Part shown: positions 1 to 8,720 of the stretch, in pieces
Position numbering within the stretch: the stretch's first letter is position 1
How the letters are laid out: every line of letters begins with the position of its first letter
Source of the DNA: Falsochrobactrum shanghaiense
Lineage (GTDB): Bacteria > Pseudomonadota > Alphaproteobacteria > Rhizobiales > Rhizobiaceae
Assembly: GCF_003149535.1 (NCBI RefSeq)
Contig: NZ_QGDB01000002.1
Location: 1-64,000, forward strand
Length of the DNA: 64,000 nt
Reading direction: 5' to 3'
The notes under the pieces: generated by a model
Databases searched by the model: none
What the model was told of the DNA's origin: nothing
Seen by the model: the letters and a program-made list of their open reading frames with translations, nothing else
Position numbers and translations under genes: made by a program

Positions 1-2
1 CC

Positions 3-53
3 AGCCGCCTGCTGAACTGGAAAGAGGCAGGGCATTATTCCGAAAGCTGCTGA
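3..53 (+). CDS. 3' end of a gene entering from the left (partial, uncertain)
   Basis: Frame 3 is open from the window edge and ends at TGA 51-53, reading SRLLNWKEAGHYSESC. A GC-rich hairpin follows 8 bases later, which is what one expects after a real gene end. Only 16 residues are visible, so the product cannot be named and the frame choice rests mainly on the terminator. Confidence 0.25.
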   Translation, partial: SRLLNWKEAGHYSESC

Positions 54-60
54 TGGAAGC

Positions 61-83
61 GGGAAGGCGGTTATCGCCTTCCC
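61..83 (+). terminator. Hairpin terminator
   Basis: Perfect 9-bp stem GGGAAGGCG (61-69) / CGCCTTCCC (75-83) with loop GTTAT. It lies between the putative gene end at 53 and the convergent amidase stop at 116, so it could serve both strands. No long T run follows on the plus strand. Confidence 0.6.
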
Positions 84-115
84 TGACAAAGTGCTTTCGG
101 CATGGAAGATTGATT

Positions 116-1432
116 TTAAAGATTATATTGCTCGCGCGCGATGTCGCCCAGTCCGGCTTTATCCAGATTTGACAGCGGAGCCAGGAACGTGACCTGAATA
201 ACCCCCGGATCACGCCCGATTTCGATTGCGCCATTGATCGTCGCGCGGTTGCGAACCTCGGGCACACTCATATCAAGCAGTTTCGCCGCTCTTTCGAGAC
301 CATTGACAATTGCAGCATTCATACCGGCGGCTGTACCAATCACCGAAATCGGCGCGACTTCCTCGACGGTTTCAAGGCCCCATTGCTGCGCCAGCTTGGC
401 CGCGCGTTTCTTTTCCCCGGTGCTGAACGGTTTTGCCAAAGGCGGCAAGTCTTCCAACAGCGGAAACAGCACAGGGCCATCATTGTTATAGTTTTTCAGG
501 ACTTCAACCTGTAGTGTGACACTCCCTGCCACATCCATTGTATGTCCCGCGATTTCACCATCGCCCTGAGACGCATGCATGTCGCCCATATAGACGCCTG
601 CGCCCTTCACCTTGACAGGACATACCAGAACGGCTCCCGGCCTGACGGCATCGATGTCCATATGACCGTCGGTCTTATGCTGTTGCAATTCTTCTTCGGT
701 TAAAGCGTAAGGATGGGGTGCGCCTACCAGAAATGCACCAAAGTCGCCCGCATTATGGGAATCGGGCATGGCTTTCGATGGTGTCGTACCAAGTTGCCCA
801 AGAAATGGTCGCATTCGCACCATGGCACCAACCAGATCGGCTGGCGCGTAATTCAGAATTGAATGTTGCACTGATTGATCGGGCAATGATGCATAATGAT
901 CGGCGTTCTCGGCGAGACGTTCCGCAGCGGCCTTGTTCAGTGTCAGGCCGATTTCTTGCGCATCATCGAAAACCACCGTGTATCCATGGGCGATCGCAAA
1001 GGGTTTGACCGGATTCCCGCATTTGTTGCACCGCACGGAATCCTGGCCCACGCCTTCGATGTGGGTTTCGGGCCATGTCTCATCGCAGACGGGACAACGC
1101 GCCGCCACAAAAGGATCGCCAAGGCAATATTGGTTGGAAACACTGTCATGACCAGAAGCCGTGGCCATTGACGTAACGGAAATATCCCGGATACGGACGA
1201 CAACCCCATCACCAATTTCGGCACCTTCGATATAGACAGGCCGGGTGACTTCATGGCCGCCGCGCAGCTGCGGCGTAATCATTGGCCCCCAGCAGCCCGG
1301 TGCCGTGTTTGCAATGATCGTCCCTCCGCTTTGAAGCGGGCCAAGCATCGGCTCGTTCGGGTCGAGTACGCTGTTTGTGAAACCATCAACGACTACGCTG
1401 CGTTTAGCTACATTAACAAGTGTGTCGGCCAT
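116..1432 (-). CDS. Acetamidase/formamidase family protein
   Basis: 438 aa, FmdA/AmdA family, predicted cytoplasmic amidohydrolase that releases ammonia from short amides such as formamide or acetamide. The family block with GDMHASQGDGEIAGH near residues 283-297 is present. Two CxxC pairs (Cys113/Cys116 and Cys135/Cys138) form a zinc-ribbon-like insertion after the N-terminal third. The ATG at 1432 has an AGGAG ribosome site 7-8 bases upstream. It stands alone on the minus strand; the next gene in the same direction is the GntR regulator at 1605-2276, separated by a palindromic repeat. The family is clear, the substrate is not. Confidence 0.85.
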   Translation of the reverse strand: MADTLVNVAKRSVVVDGFTNSVLDPNEPMLGPLQSGGTIIANTAPGCWGPMITPQLRGGHEVTRPVYIEGAEIGDGVVVRIRDISVTSMATASGHDSVSNQYCLGDPFVAARCPVCDETWPETHIEGVGQDSVRCNKCGNPVKPFAIAHGYTVVFDDAQEIGLTLNKAAAERLAENADHYASLPDQSVQHSILNYAPADLVGAMVRMRPFLGQLGTTPSKAMPDSHNAGDFGAFLVGAPHPYALTEEELQQHKTDGHMDIDAVRPGAVLVCPVKVKGAGVYMGDMHASQGDGEIAGHTMDVAGSVTLQVEVLKNYNNDGPVLFPLLEDLPPLAKPFSTGEKKRAAKLAQQWGLETVEEVAPISVIGTAAGMNAAIVNGLERAAKLLDMSVPEVRNRATINGAIEIGRDPGVIQVTFLAPLSNLDKAGLGDIAREQYNL

Positions 1433-1561
1433 GTCGCTCTCCTGCTGATTGAAGCTTTCGGGGGATCATAGCTATTATGACCGGTCCCGCAAACAGACAA
1501 ACCAGTGCGTGGCGAGTGATTACCGGTTTTGAAGGCGGGGGTTGAGAAAAGACTTCGAATG

Positions 1562-1606
1562 AGAGCGCATCCCGAAAAGTGTGAAACTATTTTCGGGACG
1601 CGCTCT
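1562..1606. repeat. Palindromic intergenic repeat, AGAGC-type
   Basis: Arms 1562-1578 and 1590-1606 are 17 bases each and match at 16 of 17 positions, enclosing GTGTGAAACTA. The ends are AGAGC/GCTCT. The arm plus loop region AAAAGTGTGAAAC recurs in the element at 38767-38870. The right end overlaps the TAG stop (1605-1607 read on the minus strand) of the GntR regulator, so the element also acts as a plausible terminator. Confidence 0.75.
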
Positions 1607-2276
1607 AATCCGGCTTGATCTCGCCATCAAGAACGGCACGGGTAACGCGCCATCCGCTGCGGTGATGGGCACGCAGGACCTCACGAAGCAGCGGCCCCTG
1701 ACGCTGCTTTAGTGCGTCCAGTATCTGTTCATGTTCAAGAACCGCACGCGCCCAGCGCTCCTTAACCTGATTTCCAGTGTAACGGTAGCGGCGGACGCGG
1801 GCGCTCTCGGCCTTGTAGATGCGTGAGAGATTCGGATTGCATGCACAATCGATGATTTTCTCGTGAATGGTCTGGTTGATATGGAAATAGTGCATCAAGG
1901 CCCCATCCTTGTAGGCCTGCACCATTTCCATATGCAGTTTTTCAATCTCCGCGATCATTGCATCGCTTGCCCTGATACAGGCCTGTTCGGCACCGACGCT
2001 TTCCAGACCGATCAGAACTTCAATTGCGGATTCAACGTCTTCGGGCGAGATATGGTTGACCGTCGCTCCGCGATTAGGCTCGATCATGACCAGTCCTTCG
2101 CCTTCGAGAATCTTGAAAGCCTCACGCAAAGGCGTTCTGGAAACACCAAGCTGCTCGGCGAGAATCCGCTCGTTGACCCGGCTCCCTTCAGGAATTTCTC
2201 CCGTAACAATCATATCGCGTATGTGATTGGCGATATAGATTGAACGCTGGCCCCGCGGCCATTCCGATAGCGACAT
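1605..2276 (-). CDS. GntR-family regulator, FCD subfamily
   Basis: 223 aa with an N-terminal winged helix (RVNERILAEQLGVSRTPLREAFKILEGEGLV, given in parts: recognition helix around GVSRTPLREA) and a C-terminal all-helical FCD ligand domain with metal-type His residues. Start chosen at ATG 2276 because AGGAG lies 11 bases upstream; the longer frame to 2384 would run through two operator-like palindromes. It is divergent from the SAF-oxidoreductase/otnK/otnC set and probably represses it in response to a sugar-acid ligand. Closely similar in layout to the regulator at 52424-53122. The ligand is unknown. Confidence 0.85.
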   Translation of the reverse strand: MSLSEWPRGQRSIYIANHIRDMIVTGEIPEGSRVNERILAEQLGVSRTPLREAFKILEGEGLVMIEPNRGATVNHISPEDVESAIEVLIGLESVGAEQACIRASDAMIAEIEKLHMEMVQAYKDGALMHYFHINQTIHEKIIDCACNPNLSRIYKAESARVRRYRYTGNQVKERWARAVLEHEQILDALKQRQGPLLREVLRAHHRSGWRVTRAVLDGEIKPD

Positions 2277-2308
2277 TGAATTCACTGCTCCTATCTTCAG
2301 GCCGATAA

Positions 2309-2380
2309 TTGCATGCAAAAGATTATTATAATGCAACATTATAAGCAAGCTTCTTGACAATATTGGCATATTGCATGCAA
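2309..2380. promoter_or_regulatory. Two identical palindromes, probable GntR operators
   Basis: TTGCATGCAA occurs perfectly at 2309-2318 and again at 2371-2380, 62 bases apart, about six helical turns. Both lie in the divergent region between the regulator start (2276) and the oxidoreductase start (2475). A TTGACA box lies between them at 2354-2359. FCD regulators commonly bind TTGTATACAA-like sites, so autoregulation plus control of the divergent operon is likely. Confidence 0.6.
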
Positions 2381-2474
2381 TCATTCGTGATCAGTGTGAC
2401 ACGCACAGGCGACGCAACCGGAAATCTGTCTGTATGCTGTCTTTTCATCCCAGCGAGAGTTGAGGCGCAATCCA

Positions 2475-3863
2475 ATGAACTATCATCTCTATTTTAATAA
2501 TGCGCATAAGCCGGTTGAGACCTGCGTTATCGGCACGGGTGGATTTGGCAGAAGTTTTCTGGCGCAAGGATTGCGCGTCCCCTTGATGAAATCACGCGTT
2601 GCTGTCGATCTCGATGTCGAACGTGTCGTTGCAGCCATGCGCGACGTCGGCATTCCTGCTGATCAAATCCGCATCTGCACTACGGCGGCAGAGGCTCGGC
2701 AGGCTTGGGATGAGGGGCTGTATATTGCAGCGACCGATTATGCCATCCTGACAGACCTGCCCATTGATGTTCTGGTCGAGGCGACCGGTCAGCCGGAGGC
2801 TGGCGCCCGCCACGCCCGGCTCGCATTGGAAGCAGGCCATCATATCGCGCTGGTTTCCAAGGAAGTCGACAGCGTGGTCGGGCCGGGTCTGGCCGCGTTT
2901 GCGGCCCAGAATGGCAAGACCGTTACGCCGGTCGATGGTGATCAGCCCAGCCTCCTGATCGATCTCATCACCTGGGCTGAAGTTCTCGGCTTTGAGATCA
3001 TCGCGGCGGGCAAATCCAGCGAATATGATTTCATCTGGGATGCGGATAAAGGCACCTTGTATAGCAATGGAATAACCATAACTGCGCCTGAATTTGGCGA
3101 TTATGACCGCCTCGGCGACAGGGATTGCCTTGAAACTATCAAAGGCCGTTCGCAGGCTGCATCTGCGCTGCCGCAGCGTGCGGTGCCTGATCTATGCGAG
3201 TTATCGGTCGTGGCCAACGCCACCGGAATGATGCCAGATGTAGCACAACTCCATGCCCCCATTGCCCGCATTACGGAAGTTCCAACCATTCTCTGCGAAA
3301 AGAAGGATGGCGGCATTTTATCCGGCAAAGGCAGGCTTGATGTCTTCCATTGCCTGCGCAATCCGGGCGAAGTCAGCTTTGCCGGTGGCGTTTTTGTCAT
3401 CATTCGCTGCGAAGACGCGGTGACGTGGAAGCTGCTTGAAGAAAAAGGCCATATACTTAGCCGTAATGGCAAAGTTGCGATGGTCTACCTTCCGCGCCAT
3501 CTTCTGGGGCTGGAGGCGGCAACCAGTATTTTATCGGCGGGAATTCACAATGTGAGCACTGGCGGAATGACACCCGCACATCATGTCGATCTCGTCGCCC
3601 ATGCGGATCGTGATTTTGCAGCGGGTGAAATCCTGACGATGGGCGGCCATCACCATAGTATAGAGGGCGTCTCTGCTCGAATTATTGCCGGAAGCGCTTT
3701 AAGCGAAGATAGTCCCGCACCGTTTTATATTGCTTCTAACCAGAAGCTGAAGCGGCCACTAAAAGCCGGGAACCTCATACTTATGGGCGACCTCGAACAT
3801 GTCACAAATGCGGAACTGAAAAGCCTGCGCGAAAAGCAGGACCGTCATTTTTATACAAATTAA
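2475..3863 (+). CDS. NAD(P)-dependent oxidoreductase with C-terminal SAF domain
   Basis: 462 aa. An N-terminal Rossmann nucleotide site VIGTGGFGRSF lies about residues 17-27, followed by a homoserine-dehydrogenase-like middle and a C-terminal SAF-like end (RPLKAGNLILMGDLEHV). ATG 2475 is preferred over TTG 2460 because GAGG lies at 2462-2465. Such SAF oxidoreductases often neighbour DUF1537 kinases; here otnK starts 167 bases downstream on the same strand. I infer a dehydrogenase step on a branched or four-carbon sugar acid that feeds otnK/otnC. The exact substrate is not visible from sequence. Confidence 0.7.
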   Translation: MNYHLYFNNAHKPVETCVIGTGGFGRSFLAQGLRVPLMKSRVAVDLDVERVVAAMRDVGIPADQIRICTTAAEARQAWDEGLYIAATDYAILTDLPIDVLVEATGQPEAGARHARLALEAGHHIALVSKEVDSVVGPGLAAFAAQNGKTVTPVDGDQPSLLIDLITWAEVLGFEIIAAGKSSEYDFIWDADKGTLYSNGITITAPEFGDYDRLGDRDCLETIKGRSQAASALPQRAVPDLCELSVVANATGMMPDVAQLHAPIARITEVPTILCEKKDGGILSGKGRLDVFHCLRNPGEVSFAGGVFVIIRCEDAVTWKLLEEKGHILSRNGKVAMVYLPRHLLGLEAATSILSAGIHNVSTGGMTPAHHVDLVAHADRDFAAGEILTMGGHHHSIEGVSARIIAGSALSEDSPAPFYIASNQKLKRPLKAGNLILMGDLEHVTNAELKSLREKQDRHFYTN

Positions 3864-4030
3864 GTGGTCCGAAGCATCAATCAAAACATGCGTCCTGTTG
3901 AGAGGGGTTTGCAGCGTAACACCATTCCTGATTTCGCAAGTGTTGCTTTTGCTGCTCTTGTTGCTATCCCCCCAAATTGTAATAGTGCCCGCAAAGTGGC
4001 TTGATTGACGCAAGAGGAAGAGGAAACACC

Positions 4031-5290
4031 ATGCTGCTCGGTTCTATTGCCGACGATTTGACCGGCGCGACGGATCTGGCTCTTATTCTCTCTCGTGAGG
4101 GGATGAAAGTGATCCAGGTGGTTGGCGTGCCACAGGATAAGGCTGACTTCGGTGATGCCGATGCGGTCGTGGTGGCGCTGAAATCACGCACCATCGCACC
4201 GCAGGCGGCTATCGAGCAGACGCTGGCCGCCGCAGAAGTTCTGCGCGCGGCTGGCGCCGGGCAGATATATTTTAAATATTGCTCGACTTTCGATTCGACG
4301 TCGGAAGGCAATATCGGCCCGGTGACGCAGGCCCTGATGGCATATCTGGAGGCGGAGCATACGGTTGCATGCCCCGCTTTCCCCGAAAACAAGCGCACCG
4401 TCTATAAAGGGCATCTGTTCGTCGGCGACCAACTTCTCTCTGAAAGCCCGATGAAGGACCATCCGCTGACGCCAATGCGCGATGCCAATCTCGTGCGTGT
4501 TTTGCAACAGCAGACCAGCAGACCGGTTCGTCTGGTCAATCTGGAAACGGTTCATCAGGGGCCAGCCAGACTTCGCGACGACCTTTTCGCGCAACCGGGC
4601 ATCGCTATCGTTGATGCCATCACCGATCAGGATTTGCGCATAATCGGTGAAGCCATGGCCGAACTGAAACTGATTACCGGCGGTTCGGCCCTGGCGCAGG
4701 GCTTGCCGGATAATTATCGCCGTCAGGGGAAAATGCCCGCAAAGGCGTCCAAAACCGAATTTGCCGCTCCGAAGGGCAAAGGTGTGATGCTGGCCGGGTC
4801 ATGCTCGGCTGCCACGCGACGGCAAATCGCGCATGCGCAAAATGCCGGTGTTCCAAGCTTCAGGCTGGATGCGTTGCAAATAGCAAATGGCGAACTCACG
4901 GCAGAAAAAGTTCTGGCATTCATTGCGGGACAGGACGGCTCCACCTATCCGGCGCTGATCTATTCATCGACCGATCCCGATCAGGTGAAGATCGCACAAG
5001 AAAAGCTTGGCCGCTTTGAAGCCGGTGAAATGATCGAGAATTTCCTGTCTTCACTTGCCGTATCGCTGGCGGGACAGGGCTATCAGCGTTTCATCGTTGC
5101 GGGCGGCGAAACCTCTGGCGCTGTTGTCAATGCGCTGAATGCGCAGGCCGTGCAGATCGGCCCTGAAATCGATCCCGGCGTGCCATGGGTCTTCACACTG
5201 GACGAAAACAATCCCGTCTGCCTTGCACTGAAATCCGGCAATTTCGGCAGCGACGACTTCTTTACCAAAGCCTGGGAGATGGTGCGATGA
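4031..5290 (+). CDS. otnK: Four-carbon acid sugar kinase, DUF1537 family
   Basis: 419 aa. The N-terminal substrate-binding domain opens with ADDLTGATDLA and the C-terminal nucleotide-binding domain carries GGETSGAVV, both hallmarks of DUF1537 kinases. The family phosphorylates 3-oxo-tetronates (OtnK) or D-threonate/D-erythronate (DtnK) with ATP. The ATG at 4031 has a strong purine-rich site (GAGGAAGAGGAAA); the frame is open up to 4001 but lacks one there. Its stop overlaps the next start (ATGA, 5287-5290), so kinase and aldolase are translationally coupled, which favours OtnK rather than DtnK. Confidence 0.85.
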   Translation: MLLGSIADDLTGATDLALILSREGMKVIQVVGVPQDKADFGDADAVVVALKSRTIAPQAAIEQTLAAAEVLRAAGAGQIYFKYCSTFDSTSEGNIGPVTQALMAYLEAEHTVACPAFPENKRTVYKGHLFVGDQLLSESPMKDHPLTPMRDANLVRVLQQQTSRPVRLVNLETVHQGPARLRDDLFAQPGIAIVDAITDQDLRIIGEAMAELKLITGGSALAQGLPDNYRRQGKMPAKASKTEFAAPKGKGVMLAGSCSAATRRQIAHAQNAGVPSFRLDALQIANGELTAEKVLAFIAGQDGSTYPALIYSSTDPDQVKIAQEKLGRFEAGEMIENFLSSLAVSLAGQGYQRFIVAGGETSGAVVNALNAQAVQIGPEIDPGVPWVFTLDENNPVCLALKSGNFGSDDFFTKAWEMVR

Positions 5291-5925
5291 GCGCTATCCT
5301 GTCGGAAGAAACGCGCATGCGCGACACGATCGCATCGGTCGGAAAATCATTCTTCGATCGCGGGCTGACGGCGGGATCGACTGGCAATATCAGCGTGCGT
5401 CTTTCAGACGGGCGCATGCTCATGACACCGACAAATGCCTCGCTCGGCTCACTTGATCCGGCGCGGCTTTCGCGCTTTTCTGCCGAAGGCGTGCATGAGG
5501 ACGGCGACAAGCCGACCAAGGAAGCGTTTCTTCATACATGCATGTATTGCATGCGCTCATCCGCCAATGCGGTGGTGCATCTGCATTCGACCTATTCGGT
5601 GGCGGTCAGCATTCTGGCTGACACCAATCCCGAAGATGCGCTGCCGCCACTCACCGCCTATTATATCATGAGGGTCGGCAATCTGCCTCTCGTTCCCTAT
5701 TACAAGCCCGGCGATGAAGCACTGGCCCTGGCGGTGCGAGAAAAAGCCACCCATTCCCATGCAGTTTTGCTCGCCAACCACGGGCCTGTGGTTGCAGGAA
5801 AAACGCTTCTGGATGCGCAATATGCGAGCGAAGAACTCGAAGAAACAGCGAAGCTGCATCTGTTGCTGCGCGGACAGGCAATCCGCCCGCTGACGCCACA
5901 ACAGGTCGCCGGTTTGAAAGACTAG
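5287..5925 (+). CDS. otnC: Class II aldolase, 3-oxo-tetronate 4-phosphate decarboxylase-like
   Basis: 212 aa, AraD/FucA class II aldolase/adducin family. The phosphate-binding GSTGNISVR, the metal-binding HLHSTYS and the later NHG motif are all present, consistent with a divalent-metal-dependent retro-aldol/decarboxylation. With otnK immediately upstream in a 4-base overlap, the likely reaction is 3-oxo-tetronate 4-phosphate to dihydroxyacetone phosphate plus CO2. The isomerase OtnI and the usual LtnD/DenD dehydrogenase are not in the window; the SAF oxidoreductase upstream may take the oxidation step. Confidence 0.8.
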   Translation: MSAILSEETRMRDTIASVGKSFFDRGLTAGSTGNISVRLSDGRMLMTPTNASLGSLDPARLSRFSAEGVHEDGDKPTKEAFLHTCMYCMRSSANAVVHLHSTYSVAVSILADTNPEDALPPLTAYYIMRVGNLPLVPYYKPGDEALALAVREKATHSHAVLLANHGPVVAGKTLLDAQYASEELEETAKLHLLLRGQAIRPLTPQQVAGLKD

Positions 5926-5943
5926 AAAGAGCGTTGATCCAGT

Positions 5944-5966
5944 CCCTTCCATGCACTGGAAAAGGG
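5944..5966. terminator. Hairpin between convergent genes
   Basis: CCCTTCCA (5944-5951) pairs with TGGAAAAGGG (5957-5966) around a 5-base loop, with small bulges. It sits in the 82-base gap between the otnC stop and the convergent permease stop, so it may terminate both transcripts. Confidence 0.45.
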
Positions 5967-6007
5967 GCGATCATCCCATCGCAACCAAAGAGGCTTGAAT
6001 ATCGGGG

Positions 6008-6829
6008 TCAGCCGCGCCAGGTGAGAAAACGCTTTTCGATCTGCGCGATGACGAAATTGACAACCAGCCCCATCACCGACAGGATAGTGACGCCTGCAAA
6101 CAGTTTTTCGAGATCGTAAAGCGATCCGGCTTCGAGGATATAGGAACCGACGCCGAACTGGGCACCCAGCATTTCAGCTGCCACCAGCAAAATGATGGCG
6201 ATGGAGATCGACACGCGCAATCCTGACAGGATTGCAGGAAAGGCACCGGGCAGGATGATCTTTCGCACGATCGACCACCATCCGAGGCCGAAACTCTGGC
6301 CCATGCGCACGAGCGAACGGTCGACATTATCCACCGCGCCATAAGTGGCGACGACCGTGGGCGTGAAGGTGCCGAAAGCTATGAGCATATATTTCGACAT
6401 TTCATCGATGCCGAACCATATCACGAAGAGCGGCAAAAGTGCGATCTTCGGGATGGGGAAGAGAGCCGCGACCAGCGGCACCAGACCCGCCCGCACATAG
6501 CTGAACAACCCGATCAGGACACCGAGACTGACGCCGACCGCGATGCCAAGGCTGGCACCGACGACAAGCCGCCGCAGCGATGGCAGCAGATGTTGCCACA
6601 GAAGGCCGGTTTGCCAGAGCCGGACGAATGTTTCGAGCACAGCAGACGGGCGCGGCAATGTCAGATTGGATATGAAACCGCTGCGGGTTCCGATTTCCGC
6701 CAACGCCAGCAATGCGACGAACAGGATCAAGGCAATATGGCGAACGGGTTGCGGCGCGAAGCCGCCGCCACGGAAAGGGACAGTGCGGACATCCCGGCCC
6801 GACTGCTTTGTCTCTGCGATCTCAACCAT
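6008..6829 (-). CDS. ABC transporter permease, SsuC/TauC (NMT1-linked) type
   Basis: 273 aa, about six membrane segments, BPD_transp_1 family with the EAA-loop region around GQSFGLGWWSIVRKIILPGAFPAI (conserved G and P near residues 185-200). Partner of the ATPase whose stop overlaps this start by 8 bases (6822-6829). AGGAG precedes the ATG. The SsuABC/TauABC/NrtABC/ThiXYZ group imports sulfonates, taurine, nitrate or pyrimidine precursors; nothing here fixes the substrate. Confidence 0.85.
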   Translation of the reverse strand: MVEIAETKQSGRDVRTVPFRGGGFAPQPVRHIALILFVALLALAEIGTRSGFISNLTLPRPSAVLETFVRLWQTGLLWQHLLPSLRRLVVGASLGIAVGVSLGVLIGLFSYVRAGLVPLVAALFPIPKIALLPLFVIWFGIDEMSKYMLIAFGTFTPTVVATYGAVDNVDRSLVRMGQSFGLGWWSIVRKIILPGAFPAILSGLRVSISIAIILLVAAEMLGAQFGVGSYILEAGSLYDLEKLFAGVTILSVMGLVVNFVIAQIEKRFLTWRG

Positions 6830-7589
6830 TGATCAACTCCTGATCCGCTGCCTGCGCTTCCGCCCGCATCAACTCCCAGAGCTGCTTTTGCTTTTCTTCA
6901 AGGAGGGGATCGCCAAGATGACGCTCGGAAAGGGGAATATCGATGTCAACGACTTCCCTGATCCGCCCCGGCCTGCGCGACAGCACGACCACCCGATGGC
7001 CGAGTCGCACGGCCTCGTTGAGGTTATGCGTGACATAGACCGATGTGAATGGCTGGCGCGTCCATAATGCAATCAGGTCGTCCATGAGTAATTCCCGTGT
7101 CTGGCTATCGAGCGCTGACAAGGGCTCATCCATCAGCATGACGGCGGGGCGCACCGACAAGGCGCGCGCGATCGCCACGCGCTGGCGCATCCCGCCCGAA
7201 AGCTGCTTCGGCAAAGCCTGCCGGAAATCCGAGAGCCGGGTACGCTCCAGAACATTGGAGACGATCCTGTCCATTTCCGCCCGGCCAAGGCCGTGATCTT
7301 CCAGCACCAGCTTGATATTTCCTTCGACAGTGCGCCAGGGCAGGAGCGCAAAATGCTGGAAAACATAGGTGAGGGGATTGAGTGAGTCCTTGGGCGGCGA
7401 ACCGATTTGCAGCACCTCGCCCGATGATGGCCGTTCAAGACCACCAAGAAAACGCAGGAGAGTGGATTTTCCGCAACCCGAAGGCCCGATCAGGCACACA
7501 ATCTGTCCTTGCGGAATGGTGAGCGAAATATCCTTGAGAACTTCGACTGGACCATAAAAATGGCTGATGTTTTTTAGTTGCAGATCCAT
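6822..7589 (-). CDS. ABC transporter ATP-binding protein, SsuB/TauB type
   Basis: 255 aa with Walker A GPSGCGKST, the ABC signature [15 protein letters not shown], Walker B VMLMDEPLSALD and the switch His in YVTHNLNEA. GGAG lies just upstream of ATG 7589. Second gene of a minus-strand operon: binding protein (7698-8720), this ATPase, then permease. It energises the importer from the cytoplasmic side. Confidence 0.87.
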   Translation of the reverse strand: MDLQLKNISHFYGPVEVLKDISLTIPQGQIVCLIGPSGCGKSTLLRFLGGLERPSSGEVLQIGSPPKDSLNPLTYVFQHFALLPWRTVEGNIKLVLEDHGLGRAEMDRIVSNVLERTRLSDFRQALPKQLSGGMRQRVAIARALSVRPAVMLMDEPLSALDSQTRELLMDDLIALWTRQPFTSVYVTHNLNEAVRLGHRVVVLSRRPGRIREVVDIDIPLSERHLGDPLLEEKQKQLWELMRAEAQAADQELING

Positions 7590-7650
7590 TTCAACTCCGG
7601 TCGGAAAGACCGCTCTCCGACAGTGGCACTCCGGTCTGGAATGCCTGTCT

Positions 7651-7667
7651 TCGGGCTTTGCGCCCGA
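7651..7667 (-). terminator. Intercistronic hairpin after the binding-protein gene
   Basis: TCGGGC (7651-7656) and GCCCGA (7662-7667) form a 6-bp GC stem with loop TTTGC in the 108-base gap between the binding-protein gene and the ATPase gene. Position suits an attenuator or mRNA-stabilising element that gives more binding protein than ATPase. Confidence 0.4.
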
Positions 7668-7697
7668 CGAAACGCGCCGGGCACCGAATATTCAGTC

Positions 7698-8720
7698 TCA
7701 GATTGTTTTGACGTAGGATGTGTCGAACAATTTTTCCTGCGTGACAGCTTCCTTGACCATGCCTTCGGACCGGAACCAGTCCAATTGTTCCACACAGCTA
7801 TCGAGCGAAAGGGCCAGTCCCTTGTTGATGCGCATCGCGCCATCGATCAGGTTCTGCTTGGCAGTCTCGAAAGGACTGTCGCTTTCGACGTATTTGTGCA
7901 CGATCTTTGCGATGTCGTCGCGCGCCGTATCATCTGCCGTGTTATCGACGAAGGCCGCGTTATAGTCATCGATAGCCTTGGAATAGGCTTTCACGAAGGC
8001 TTCCGTCATGGCGCGCTCTTCGCTTGCATTTCTGGTGGAGGTGAATGCCGTCGTGACCTGATAATCCGGCGCATAATCAGAGACGAGGCCAATCTGCTTT
8101 GCAGCCCCTTCGCGAATGAGCTTTCTCGCAATATTGGGCTGGATCGCCCAGGCGTCGATCTGTCCGGTCGACAAGGCGCCCACGACGGCACCGAGCTTCT
8201 GCAATGGACGGAGCTGGATTTCGGAAAGCGGAATATTGTTGGCTTTGGCGATCTTGTACGCCATGAAATGGAATGAGGATCCCGCGGTGGTAATGCCGAA
8301 GCTATGTCCGGCCAGTCTGGACGGTTCCGTGAGCCCGCCTTCATAGGCCTTGTTGGAGGCCAGAATAATGTTGCCCGTGATGCCTTTTTCTTCGGCAAGC
8401 GCACCGCCGATCACCTTGATCGCACCCTTGTCGGCCAGGCTGATCAGACCGCCGCTCATTGCCGTCACACCAAAATCGGCATCGCCGGATGCAATGGCGA
8501 CTGCCATAGGCTGTGCAGCTTCGAAAAATTTCAATTCTATATCGAGACCGGCATCTTTGAAATAACCGCGCTCATGCGCGATATAGCTTGGCGCATGGCT
8601 CGCCAGATGGAGAACGGCCAGATTTCGTGTGGCAGCGCGTGCGGGGAAGCCGAAAGCCGTGCTGATGCCCAACGCACCAAGTCCCATCAATGTCTGACGG
8701 CGTGTCAGGGTGAAATCCAT
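7698..8720 (-). CDS. NMT1/SsuA-like periplasmic substrate-binding protein
   Basis: 340 aa from ATG 8720, which has GGAGAG upstream; the frame is open to 8786 but that extension breaks the signal peptide. The N-terminus reads TLTRRQTLMGLGALG, a twin-arginine-like signal with cleavage near FPARA. The mature part has the family pattern LHLASHAPSYIAHERGYFKDAGLDIELKFF, followed by the GDADFGV loop. First gene of the importer operon. The ligand could be a sulfonate, an aromatic acid or a pyrimidine; not resolvable here. Confidence 0.82.
   Translation of the reverse strand: MDFTLTRRQTLMGLGALGISTAFGFPARAATRNLAVLHLASHAPSYIAHERGYFKDAGLDIELKFFEAAQPMAVAIASGDADFGVTAMSGGLISLADKGAIKVIGGALAEEKGITGNIILASNKAYEGGLTEPSRLAGHSFGITTAGSSFHFMAYKIAKANNIPLSEIQLRPLQKLGAVVGALSTGQIDAWAIQPNIARKLIREGAAKQIGLVSDYAPDYQVTTAFTSTRNASEERAMTEAFVKAYSKAIDDYNAAFVDNTADDTARDDIAKIVHKYVESDSPFETAKQNLIDGAMRINKGLALSLDSCVEQLDWFRSEGMVKEAVTQEKLFDTSYVKTI

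Noticed and set aside
2277..2384. 36-residue N-terminal extension of the first GntR regulator
   Set aside because: It lacks a ribosome site, is unlike the family and would place two operator palindromes inside the gene.
5538..5558. TGCATGTATTGCATGC resembling the FCD operator inside otnC
   Set aside because: It lies in coding sequence for Cys-Met-Tyr-Cys-Met and is explained by the codons.
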